Of a stretch of 43,333 nt of DNA, positions 6,898 to 14,021 are shown in pieces. The stretch is taken from the NCBI GenBank assembly GCA_900290305.1, contig OMOG01000033.1:299-43631 (forward strand), in the 5' to 3' direction. The stretch is from Candidatus Sulfopaludibacter sp. SbA4. GTDB lineage: Bacteria; Acidobacteriota; Terriglobia; Bryobacterales; Bryobacteraceae. The first letter of the stretch is position 1. Each line of letters opens with the position of its first letter. The notes beneath the pieces were generated by a model that was not told the DNA's origin, did not search any database, and worked only from the letters and a program-made list of their open reading frames with translations. The translations under genes and the position numbers were made by a program.

Positions 6898-9330
6898 ATG
6901 CCTCCGATTAAGTTCTTCCTCGCCCCTTTGGTACTCACCTTGTTTGCCGGCAGCCTGTCGGCTCAGGTCTCGATCACTATCGCCGAGAACACGACGTACG
7001 CGGCAACCTTCATCGTGAGTGGCACCGGGTGCGGCGCCGGCGCTTACAACAATCCCTACACAAACCTGACCTGGACGACGGGGGCAAGCTGTACAGTCAG
7101 TTTCTCCTCGCCGTTCTATCCGCAGACCGGTGAGCAGGTGTCGTTCAGCATGTGGGGGGATGGCAGTACGGCCAATCCCCGGACCTTTGTGGCATCGGGT
7201 CAGAGCGCGGTGTATATGGCTTATTTCACCACTCAGGTCTACCTGACGACGGTGAATCCCGCGCAGGGCGGGACGGTGTCGGGCGGTGGATGGTACGACT
7301 ACGGCAGCACCGTAACCGTGACCGCGACGCCGGCCAGCGGCTACCGTCTGTTTAGTTTCGCTCCGCCGTGGGCGTTCGCGCAGGCGGGACCGGGGAAGGT
7401 GGTCATGAACGGTCCGCAAACCATCACGGCGGATTTTATTCCCGATCTTGGCGTGCCGCCGGGTGGCTATGCGGTGACGCAGATTGTGGCGAGCGGCCAG
7501 GCCGTAGCGATCAACAATTTCGGCCAGGTCGCAGAGAACATCGCGCTGAGCCCCACCAGAGCGCTGCTATGGACGCCGAACACGGCCAATGGCACGTCCG
7601 GAAACCTGACCGATCTGGGCAGTTTGCCGGTGGCGGAGAATGGAACGCCCGTGATTGAAGCCCGCGCGATCAACGATTTCGGACAAGTTGTGGGGACGAT
7701 CACGGTCACGCCCGGAAACGCGACTCAGGCCTTTCTGTGGCAACCAGTGGCGGCGAACGCTACCACGGGGAGCATGATGGCGGTCTTCGGTTCCGGGAAT
7801 ACGGCCGCTACCGGCGTCAATAGCTTCGGGCAAATCCTGGGCGCGATTAACGGCCCATCCTATATCGGCGCCATCTCGACGCCGGCGGCGGCCAACGGAA
7901 CCACCGGGACCACGTTCAGCGATAGCCGGCTCGGCGATCAGAGCATCAACGATTTCGGGCAGGCGATCCCTTCGTCGCCCACGCTGTTTACACCGTCGGC
8001 GCCCAATACGACCTCCGGCAGTTTCACGCAACCCAACGGGCTGCCCGCTAACGCCACCCTGGTGGCGATCAACAAGAGCGGCGTGATCGTTGGCCAGAGC
8101 GGCCAGGGCCAGGTCTTTCTTTGGACGCCGGGGTCACCCAATGGCACGACAGGTACGGTCAGCTCGATCCCGCTGCCTTCAGGAGCGGTTTCCATGGCCG
8201 CGAGCGCGATGAATGCCAGCGGGCAAGTGGTGGGACTCCTGAATTTCGGCACGGACCAATACGGAGCAGCCCTCACAACGCCATTCTTGTACACGGGAGG
8301 GATCACATACGACCTGGGCGACGTGAGCGGCGAAATAAGCGCCGGCCACCCGGCGGGCATTAACGACAAGGGGCAAATTGCGCTCACGGGCTTGGGCGGA
8401 GCCGTGTACCTGGTCACACCGCAGACGTTGGCCCCGCCACCCGAACCGTCCGCAGCGAGTCCGCAGTCGGGGAACGGGGCCAGCCAGACGATGGTGTTCA
8501 CTTTCACCGATCCTCGCGGCTGGCAGGACCTCGGGGTAGTGAATGTGCTCATCAACAATTTCATCGACGGGCGGAGTGCGTGCTATCTGGCGTACGCAGT
8601 TCCATCCAGCACGCTTTATCTGGTAAACGATGCGGGAAAGGCCGAGGGCCCATATGCGGGAAAAGTGACGCTCGGCAGCTCCGGCACGATCCAGAACAGT
8701 CAGTGCACGGTCGGACTGACTTCGGCCAACGGCAGTGGCAATACGCTCACACTGACTTTGGCCGTGACATTCACGACTGCGTTCGGCGGCAATAAGATTC
8801 TCTACCTGGCAGCGGGAGATATCTCGCAAAACAGTTCCGGGTGGGCGCCGCTGGGAGTATGGCAAGTACCGGGAGCGGCACAAACCACAACTACCGCGGT
8901 GACCGGCATCACGCCTGCGTATGGCGCAGGCTTCGGCCCTACGGCTTACACGTTCAACTTTTCGGACACCAAGGGGTATCAGGACCTGGGGGTTGAAAAC
9001 ATTTTGGTCAACAGCGCCCTGGATGGCCGGCACGCCTGCTACCTGGCCTATGCGCGGCCGTTCAACCTGCTGTACCTGGTGAACGACAACGGCGATGGAC
9101 TGCTGCCGGGCCAGAGCATGGCTGCCGGCGGCACGCTCAGTAACAGCCAGTGCGCAGTCAGTTGGGGAAACAGCGCGGTGGCCCCGAGCGGGAACAATCT
9201 CAGCTTGTCACTGAGTATCAGGTTCAATTCCGGCTTCGGTCCGAATCTGATCTTCTACCTCGCGGCGCGGGATGCGGCCGAGGGGAACAATACCGGGTGG
9301 CAGGCAAGCGGCACCTGGATGGCGCAGTAA
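6898..9330 (+). CDS. Secreted HAF-repeat protein with two C-terminal duplicated beta domains
   Basis: An ~810-residue exported protein of unknown function. The ATG at 6898 gives a clear signal peptide (MPPIKFFLAPLVLTLFAGSLSAQ); an in-frame GTG at 6865 would put 11 extra residues in front of it and is less likely. AAAGG at 6881-6885 is a weak Shine-Dalgarno and TACAAT at 6868-6873 a possible -10. Residues ~110-185 look like a divergent InlB-type repeat (VNPAQGGTVSGGGWYDYGST). Residues ~190-510 contain repeated AINxFGQVVG-type units of the extracellular HAF family, alternating with FLWTP segments. Two ~130-residue copies follow, each with (D/G)LGVxNxLxNxxxDGRxACYLAY and a paired Cys (NSQC). The copies are also common in proteins of this group. 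No catalytic motif is visible. Confidence 0.85.
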   Translation: MPPIKFFLAPLVLTLFAGSLSAQVSITIAENTTYAATFIVSGTGCGAGAYNNPYTNLTWTTGASCTVSFSSPFYPQTGEQVSFSMWGDGSTANPRTFVASGQSAVYMAYFTTQVYLTTVNPAQGGTVSGGGWYDYGSTVTVTATPASGYRLFSFAPPWAFAQAGPGKVVMNGPQTITADFIPDLGVPPGGYAVTQIVASGQAVAINNFGQVAENIALSPTRALLWTPNTANGTSGNLTDLGSLPVAENGTPVIEARAINDFGQVVGTITVTPGNATQAFLWQPVAANATTGSMMAVFGSGNTAATGVNSFGQILGAINGPSYIGAISTPAAANGTTGTTFSDSRLGDQSINDFGQAIPSSPTLFTPSAPNTTSGSFTQPNGLPANATLVAINKSGVIVGQSGQGQVFLWTPGSPNGTTGTVSSIPLPSGAVSMAASAMNASGQVVGLLNFGTDQYGAALTTPFLYTGGITYDLGDVSGEISAGHPAGINDKGQIALTGLGGAVYLVTPQTLAPPPEPSAASPQSGNGASQTMVFTFTDPRGWQDLGVVNVLINNFIDGRSACYLAYAVPSSTLYLVNDAGKAEGPYAGKVTLGSSGTIQNSQCTVGLTSANGSGNTLTLTLAVTFTTAFGGNKILYLAAGDISQNSSGWAPLGVWQVPGAAQTTTTAVTGITPAYGAGFGPTAYTFNFSDTKGYQDLGVENILVNSALDGRHACYLAYARPFNLLYLVNDNGDGLLPGQSMAAGGTLSNSQCAVSWGNSAVAPSGNNLSLSLSIRFNSGFGPNLIFYLAARDAAEGNNTGWQASGTWMAQ

Positions 9331-9381
9331 GTACGGCGGCCGTCGATGTAGACCGCGGCTTCCGGAAAACGAACTTGTGTT

Positions 9382-9825
9382 TCAAAAGACGATGCGGTCC
9401 TTGCGCGCCTCGAGTTTATCTCCGTTCACGCCGGGAATCTTCTTCAGCTCGTCGAGTGACTGAAACTTGCCGATCTCGGTGCGACGCTTGACGACGGCCG
9501 CCGCCACGGCGCCGCTGATGTCGAGGACCGGGGCGATCTGGGACGCGGCCGCGGTATTCACATTGACCTTCGTCAAATTCCGAAGGAGAAACCGGACGAG
9601 CCGGTCAAACTGCTCGTCCGAACCTCTGGCGCCCAGCCCCACCATTTGCTCGACGGTTTCCATCCACTCGGGTTCCGAGCGGAGACCGGCAACCAGGCTG
9701 ACCGAGTGACACGCGCCGCAGACCGCGTCAAGCGCCCGCTTGTCGGCGGCGTCCTCGCCAGATGTCTGGGCCAGGAGGCCGCCACAAAAGGCGACTGCCG
9801 CCGTTATGAGCAAGCAAATGCGCAT
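9382..9825 (-). CDS. Exported c-type heme protein fused to a ComEA-like helix-hairpin-helix domain
   Basis: A 147-residue protein with a signal peptide (MRICLLITAAVAFCGGLLAQ). A short cytochrome-c-like domain follows, with one heme site CGACH near residues 36-40. The segment after it, including EPEWMETVEQMVGLGA, resembles the small heme domain of quinohemoprotein-type proteins. Residues ~88-147 are a helix-hairpin-helix pair of the ComEA type: VNVNTAAASQIAPVL, then VKRRTEIGKFQSLDELKKIP. It is the last gene of the minus-strand dehydratase/aldolase/propeller operon. Its start is separated from the propeller stop by a 123-bp insertion; without that element the stop and this ATG would be three bases apart, with AAAGGA as ribosome site. 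Role unknown; electron transfer linked to substrate oxidation is a guess. Confidence 0.82.
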   Translation of the reverse strand: MRICLLITAAVAFCGGLLAQTSGEDAADKRALDAVCGACHSVSLVAGLRSEPEWMETVEQMVGLGARGSDEQFDRLVRFLLRNLTKVNVNTAAASQIAPVLDISGAVAAAVVKRRTEIGKFQSLDELKKIPGVNGDKLEARKDRIVF

Positions 9826-9835
9826 CCGCTAATTC

Positions 9836-9958
9836 CAATACTGTTCACTTTGGGTTGCGAGAGCGCGGACGGCGCCGGAAGGCGGGTTGGCAACCCGCCG
9901 CAGGTTGACAACCTGCCCCAAACCTGCCCCACAGGTCGCGGCAAAGTGAACAGTATTG
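9836..9958. mobile_element. 123-bp MITE-like element with 17-bp terminal inverted repeats and 10-bp target duplication
   Basis: The ends are CAATACTGTTCACTTTG (9836-9852) and its exact reverse complement (9942-9958). CCGCTAATTC flanks it directly at 9826-9835 and 9959-9968, as expected for a target-site duplication; a shared C makes the call 10 or 11 bp. The interior has no coding capacity. It holds two near-perfect palindromes, GGCGGGTTGGCAACCCGCC (near 9880-9898) and GCAGGTTGACAACCTGC (9900-9916). It sits between the propeller gene stop and the heme/HhH gene start. Confidence 0.8.
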
Positions 9959-9961
9959 CCG

Positions 9962-11194
9962 CTAATTCCTTTGAGTCGACCGGGGATCGCCCGCCGCGGA
10001 CGGCATCGCCAGACCGTTACCGAACTGATTCGCGACGCGCGTCAGTTTGCCGTTGGTGAAGACCATGTCCAGAAGCTTCTCACTGTGCATCGTCCGGCCG
10101 TACTCGTCCTTCATCTGTCCCACGATCTTGCGGGTCTTCATGTCGATGACGTCTCCGGAAGATACATAGGCCAGCGTTCCATCCAGACCGACGGTGATCC
10201 AGTAGGGACCGGCAGTAGTTTTGATGCTCTGGATCTGCCGCGGCGGCATCTTCGTGTTGTCGAAGATGTGGATGCAGTTGTTCAGCCCATCGGCCAGCCA
10301 GATTTCCTTCTCGTCGTTGGTCAACGCAATTCCGTGGCTGGGACAGCCGTGGGGGATTCGGGGGCGGGGTGTCACGTTCCAGTTCTCGGGCCAGCCGAAA
10401 CCCTGGACCTCCACTTTCCGGATGATTTGTCCGCTCTTCACATCCGCGATTACAAAACCAAGCAGGTTGTTGGTATTGGAATAGATGAGCGAGGAATCGT
10501 GATTCAGCACGAAGACGCGGATGTTGTCGGGGAACGCGATGGTCCGGGTGAGTCTGTGCGTGGCGGTATCGGCGATCCCCATGACTTTGCCATTGGGTGA
10601 CATGAAAGCGGTCTTTCCGTCCTGGCTGAGATTCAGGTTGTGCGCGTTGGGGCTGAGGGGCGACTGAACTTTGGCGATGAGGTCGCCGGTCTTCGGATCC
10701 ACCACGTACCAGAAGTCCTTGAGATCCGACCCAACATACATGAACTTGCCGTCGGGCGATATCTGCGGCCGCTCGCAGCACTGACCGTCGTAGGCGTTTT
10801 CCCAGACCTTCTTTTCCGTGGTGAGGTCCCAGGCGCCCAGGCGGCCGCGGGCCGCGACGTAAATCATTTGCGTCACGGGACTCGCGGTAACGCCCGCAAC
10901 CTGTTCCGGATTCCGGCTGGCCGGAACATCCCAGGTGGGAATCCGCTTGACGAAGTTGTAGTTGTTCCTGGCGTCGAGAACCACAATCCCGGTTCCATTG
11001 GCGTCCGGCGACGCCTCCAGGGTTCCGGGGAGAGTGACATAGATCAACTCCTTTTCCGCCGGACCACGAAGGGAGCTGCTTCCGCCGTTGGCCCCGCGGC
11101 CGCTCGCTGGAGTCTGCCCCCACATGACCCGCCCGATGCCGGAGAACCCGGCCAGGGCACAGATCGCGAATCCCACTACCCTTCTGATCTGCAT
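9962..11194 (-). CDS. Exported YncE/NHL-like beta-propeller protein
   Basis: A 410-residue protein with a signal peptide ending near GRVMWGQ and a Gly/Ser-rich stretch (ASGRGANGGSSS). Repeated beta-propeller blades follow, for example GTGIVVLDARNNY, ISPDGKFMYVGSDL, LSQDGKTAFM, LTNDEKEIWLADG and VGLDGTLAYVSSGDVID. Such propellers commonly bind ligands or support quinoprotein and cytochrome complexes; no cofactor motif is visible here. The start ATG 11194 has AGGAGG seven bases upstream and lies 21 bases after the aldolase stop, so it is in the operon. The last codons and TAG overlap the target duplication of the downstream MITE-like element, and the coding sequence is not disrupted. Confidence 0.88.
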   Translation of the reverse strand: MQIRRVVGFAICALAGFSGIGRVMWGQTPASGRGANGGSSSLRGPAEKELIYVTLPGTLEASPDANGTGIVVLDARNNYNFVKRIPTWDVPASRNPEQVAGVTASPVTQMIYVAARGRLGAWDLTTEKKVWENAYDGQCCERPQISPDGKFMYVGSDLKDFWYVVDPKTGDLIAKVQSPLSPNAHNLNLSQDGKTAFMSPNGKVMGIADTATHRLTRTIAFPDNIRVFVLNHDSSLIYSNTNNLLGFVIADVKSGQIIRKVEVQGFGWPENWNVTPRPRIPHGCPSHGIALTNDEKEIWLADGLNNCIHIFDNTKMPPRQIQSIKTTAGPYWITVGLDGTLAYVSSGDVIDMKTRKIVGQMKDEYGRTMHSEKLLDMVFTNGKLTRVANQFGNGLAMPSAAGDPRSTQRN

Positions 11195-11215
11195 GTTGAA
11201 CCTCCTGTTCCGAAA

Positions 11216-12238
11216 TTACCCGCGCAGATGGGGCTTCATGAACTGGTCCCAGGCATCGCGCAGCGCCTGCTTGCCGGCCTCGTCGAGCGAGGGTGTTGCG
11301 CCTCGACCGGCGCGGCCGCCACCGCCGCCCATACCACCGCGCGTCCTGGTGTCTTCCTTGAACACGCCGCGGAGGACCATGGTATAGCTTGCGGCGCCGG
11401 TAATGCTGTTGAACGCCTGGATGCGGCCGAACATATCGAACGCTTCGCGCCGTTTGCCCGCGTGCCAGAGATCGAATGCGGCGGCGTAAAAGTCGGAGAG
11501 CACGGTGGTGGGGCAGTGGCCCGAGAAGCCCAGCCGCATCTCGTCGATCATGGTGCGGACGCCGTTGCCGGAGAACACCGCCAGCTTGTCATTGGTGCGC
11601 TCGCGAATCTCGGTCACGCGCGCCAGGGGATTGCCGGCCTCGTCCTTGACGCACTTCATGGTGGGGATCTGCTTCGCCATCTCGACCACGATGTCCACGC
11701 TGATGTCGCCCTGGGTTTGCACGATCATGGGCAGGTCCGTCGCCTGGCCGATGGTTTTGTAGTATTCCATCATGGCCTTGTCGTCTGCCTTCTCGGGAGG
11801 CAGCGAGATGATGGCATCGGCGCCGTTCTTCGCGGCGTGTTTGGCATACGCGATCGCCTTGTCGATGTTGCCGTCCTTGTCCTGGACCCCGATCACGAGC
11901 GACGTCTTGCCGCCCTTGCCGGCGGCGAGGATGGCTTCGGCGCCATCCATCCTTTCCTTTTCGGAAAGAGTCGTCCAGCCGCTGGCGATCTGCGGCCAGG
12001 CGAAGCCGTGGACCTTGTAACGGTTGCAGAATTTGACTTCGTTCTGGAGGCAGTCCAGATCGAGCTTATCGGACTGGGTGACGGGCGTTTGGCCAATGGG
12101 AAAAACGCCCCGCAACGGCTTCGCGACGGCAGCATGGCCGCTGCCGGCCAACGCCAGGCCCAAGGCGCCGCCGCCCGCCGTCTGCAGGAATGTCTGCAGG
12201 AATTCCCTTCTTCCGGAAGCTTGCGAATGATCCTTCAT
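11216..12238 (-). CDS. Tat-exported DapA-family (dihydrodipicolinate synthase-like) aldolase/lyase
   Basis: A 340-residue TIM-barrel class I aldolase of the DHDPS/N-acetylneuraminate lyase/KDG aldolase family. Its N-terminus is a twin-arginine signal (GRREFLQTF followed by a hydrophobic stretch to HAAVA), so it should act outside the cytoplasm, which is unusual for the family. The Schiff-base lysine is in MKCVKDEAG (about Lys198). The usual barrel Tyr (YNxP motif) is replaced by VQTQGD around residues 172-177, so classical DapA chemistry is doubtful. A glycine/arginine-rich insert (RTRGGMGGGGGRAGRG) precedes the C-terminal helices. GGAAGGAGAGGA precedes the ATG, and the start is 15 bases after the dehydratase stop. 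Likely substrate: a 2-keto-3-deoxy sugar acid, by context only. Confidence 0.85.
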   Translation of the reverse strand: MKDHSQASGRREFLQTFLQTAGGGALGLALAGSGHAAVAKPLRGVFPIGQTPVTQSDKLDLDCLQNEVKFCNRYKVHGFAWPQIASGWTTLSEKERMDGAEAILAAGKGGKTSLVIGVQDKDGNIDKAIAYAKHAAKNGADAIISLPPEKADDKAMMEYYKTIGQATDLPMIVQTQGDISVDIVVEMAKQIPTMKCVKDEAGNPLARVTEIRERTNDKLAVFSGNGVRTMIDEMRLGFSGHCPTTVLSDFYAAAFDLWHAGKRREAFDMFGRIQAFNSITGAASYTMVLRGVFKEDTRTRGGMGGGGGRAGRGATPSLDEAGKQALRDAWDQFMKPHLRG

Positions 12239-12253
12239 CGATTCCTCTCCTTC

Positions 12254-13624
12254 CTAACGGTCGATCCTCTTCATCAACTTGTCAAGCGCATTGCGATCGA
12301 TCGGATAGCCGAGCCCCGGCTCCGTGGGCGCGAGCACATAGCCATCTTTATCGATGCGGAACTGCGCCTGATAGGGACGGTCCACCGCGGTGGCGGGATG
12401 CGGCATCTCGAACCAGTACGCGTTGGGCATCGCCAACTCCAGGTGGAAGTGCACCGCGAGGTCGGTGGGATTGCCCCAGTTGTGCGGCGTGCATTCCAGG
12501 TTGAAGGCATCCGCCAGTGCGCCCACCCGCATGGATCCGCTGATGCCGCCCACGTTGTCCGCGATCAACCGCGCCACGTCGAGCGCGCCGCGGCGGATAT
12601 ACTCGGCGAAACCGGAGATGGAGGTCAGGAACTCGCCGACGTGGAGCGGAAGGTCGAGAGCGCGGTTCAGCTCCACCAGGCCTTCCAGATCGGTGGTGGG
12701 GATGGGGTCCTCAAACCACGCGTAGTTGAGGTCGTCGAGCACGCGGCCCACTTTCAGGGCCTCGAAGAGGTTGTAGCGCTGCACCGGGTCGTGCGCCAGA
12801 ACGAAATCGTCGCCCACGGCTTTGCGGATGGTCTTGATCTCCTCGATGTGGCCGAAATACGCAGGGATCGGCGGACCGGTTCTCTTCTGCCCGCCGCCGG
12901 GATGGATCTTGTATCCTTTATAGCCTTGCTCTTTGGCGCTGAGCGCGTCGGCGATATAGTCCTCGACGTTGGGCAGATGCTGGGAGCTGGCATAAGCCAT
13001 CACGCGGCCTTTGGCGCCGCCCAGGAGTTTGTAGATGGGGCGGTTGACGGCTTTGCCGAGGATATCCCACATGCAGATCTCGGCTGCGGCAGTGTAGAAG
13101 TTGGGCCAGGAGCCACCGCCGCGGCCCATACCGCCGCCTCCAGCGCCGGCCGCAGCATTTGCGCCACCACGGCCTCCGCCGGCCGCGGCATTCGCGCCGC
13201 CACGGCCTCCGCCGGGCGCTCCGGAGCGGCCGCCGCTGAAACCGAAAACTTCCTTCGTGCCGGTAGTGGCCGTGATGGTGGGCAGCAGGTCGATGACGTT
13301 CTTGCCCAGCAACGCCGGCTTGGCCCATTCCAGCCAGTTCGGCGTCAGGCCGCGGTTTCCGATGGTGTAGTTCCCCTCGTGACCGCTATTGGTCACTACC
13401 GAAAGAATCTCGCCGGTCTCGGTGGAGTTCAGCCGGCGAAAATTGGAAAGGTCCGCTACGTAAACTTTTACTTCCTTGATAGTCAGATCGGGAAGATCCG
13501 CCTTCTTGACTCCGGCCGACTGCGCAGCGGCGTGCGGCGGATCCGCGAGCGCCGCTGCCACAGCGGCGGTAACGCCGGTGGAAGCTCCGAGGAACTGCCG
13601 GCGGGATTGCCTTTTATCGGACAT
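12254..13624 (-). CDS. Tat-exported enolase-superfamily (mandelate racemase/muconate lactonizing type) dehydratase
   Basis: A 456-residue enzyme from the ATG at 13624, preferred over an upstream in-frame ATG because it has GGAGAAG ahead and starts the twin-arginine signal SRRQFLGAS. Visible family residues are lysines in GYKGYKIH (236, 239), metal ligands Asp279 (LAHD), Glu305 (WFEDP) and Glu331 (HVGE), Asp356 (IADN) and His381 (TPHNWG). The pattern fits acid-sugar dehydratases; the specific substrate cannot be read. Residues ~130-172, between the capping domain and barrel, are a Gly/Ala/Arg-rich insert with an 11-residue tandem repeat. It is first gene of the operon leading to the aldolase, propeller and heme/HhH protein. 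Confidence 0.88.
   Translation of the reverse strand: MSDKRQSRRQFLGASTGVTAAVAAALADPPHAAAQSAGVKKADLPDLTIKEVKVYVADLSNFRRLNSTETGEILSVVTNSGHEGNYTIGNRGLTPNWLEWAKPALLGKNVIDLLPTITATTGTKEVFGFSGGRSGAPGGGRGGANAAAGGGRGGANAAAGAGGGGMGRGGGSWPNFYTAAAEICMWDILGKAVNRPIYKLLGGAKGRVMAYASSQHLPNVEDYIADALSAKEQGYKGYKIHPGGGQKRTGPPIPAYFGHIEEIKTIRKAVGDDFVLAHDPVQRYNLFEALKVGRVLDDLNYAWFEDPIPTTDLEGLVELNRALDLPLHVGEFLTSISGFAEYIRRGALDVARLIADNVGGISGSMRVGALADAFNLECTPHNWGNPTDLAVHFHLELAMPNAYWFEMPHPATAVDRPYQAQFRIDKDGYVLAPTEPGLGYPIDRNALDKLMKRIDR
13148..13213 (-). repeat. 33-bp tandem duplication inside the dehydratase gene
   Basis: Two adjacent 33-base units (13148-13180 and 13181-13213) differ at three positions, all synonymous. 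Both encode the same 11 residues, GGRGGANAAAG in circular reading. They form the core of the low-complexity insert. Confidence 0.8.
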
Positions 13625-13669
13625 CGTTTGCTTCTCCTTCCCCGTTTGACGCGCGACCATTCGTGCCAA

Positions 13670-13698
13670 ACTGTATCGAACTCAAGGGCGCTCGTCAA
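13670..13698 (-). promoter_or_regulatory. Strong sigma70-type promoter of the dehydratase operon
   Basis: TTGACG (13698-13693) and TACAGT (13675-13670) on the minus strand are spaced by exactly 17 bases. The predicted start near 13663 gives a leader of ~40 bases carrying the Shine-Dalgarno sequence of the dehydratase gene. Confidence 0.6.
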
Positions 13699-13806
13699 CC
13701 GCCTTCACTAGAAATGAAACCGGCCCATGAAAGATGAAATGCATTCGCCAAAGTCCCATTTCCAGAACGTGAGATTACAGAACCAGACCACCGGATGTTC
13801 CGGCCT

Positions 13807-14015
13807 GTTCAACGCGGGCCCGAGGCGGGTGGTAAAATGATCCGGGCGATTGACAAGAAGACCGGAACGGTCATTTACGAGATGGCGCTGCCGCGATCAT
13901 CGCCGGCCGGCAGTACATTGTGGCCGCAGCCGGCGCAAGAGGGACGCCGGCCGAACTGGTAGCGCTCGCAATCCCCTGGTTGGTCCCGTTTTGGACTCGT
14001 TTTTGGAAAGGATAA
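13807..14015 (+). pseudogene. C-terminal remnant of a PQQ-dependent (quinoprotein glucose-type) dehydrogenase
   Basis: Frame one gives GGKMIRAIDKKTGTVIYEMAL (about 13828-13890). Another frame gives GRQYIVAAAGARGTPAELVA onward to TAA at 14013-14015. These two segments are the last blade and C-terminal strand of membrane-type and soluble quinoprotein dehydrogenases, which normally read (R)AIDKKTG-x-V-x-W-E-M-x-L-P then QYIVVAAGG-x-x-x-P-A-E-L-V-A. The loop between them is deleted with loss of frame, and the rest of the ~600-700 residue gene is absent. The AAAGGA that serves the next gene lies in its 3' end. Confidence 0.65.
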
Positions 14016-14021
14016 TCGACG

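Noticed and set aside
10640-13711. A 1023-codon open frame on the plus strand opposite the dehydratase, aldolase and propeller genes
   Set aside because: Its product is Arg/Gly/His-rich without domains, while the minus strand encodes clear exported enzymes. Long antisense open frames are expected at this GC content.
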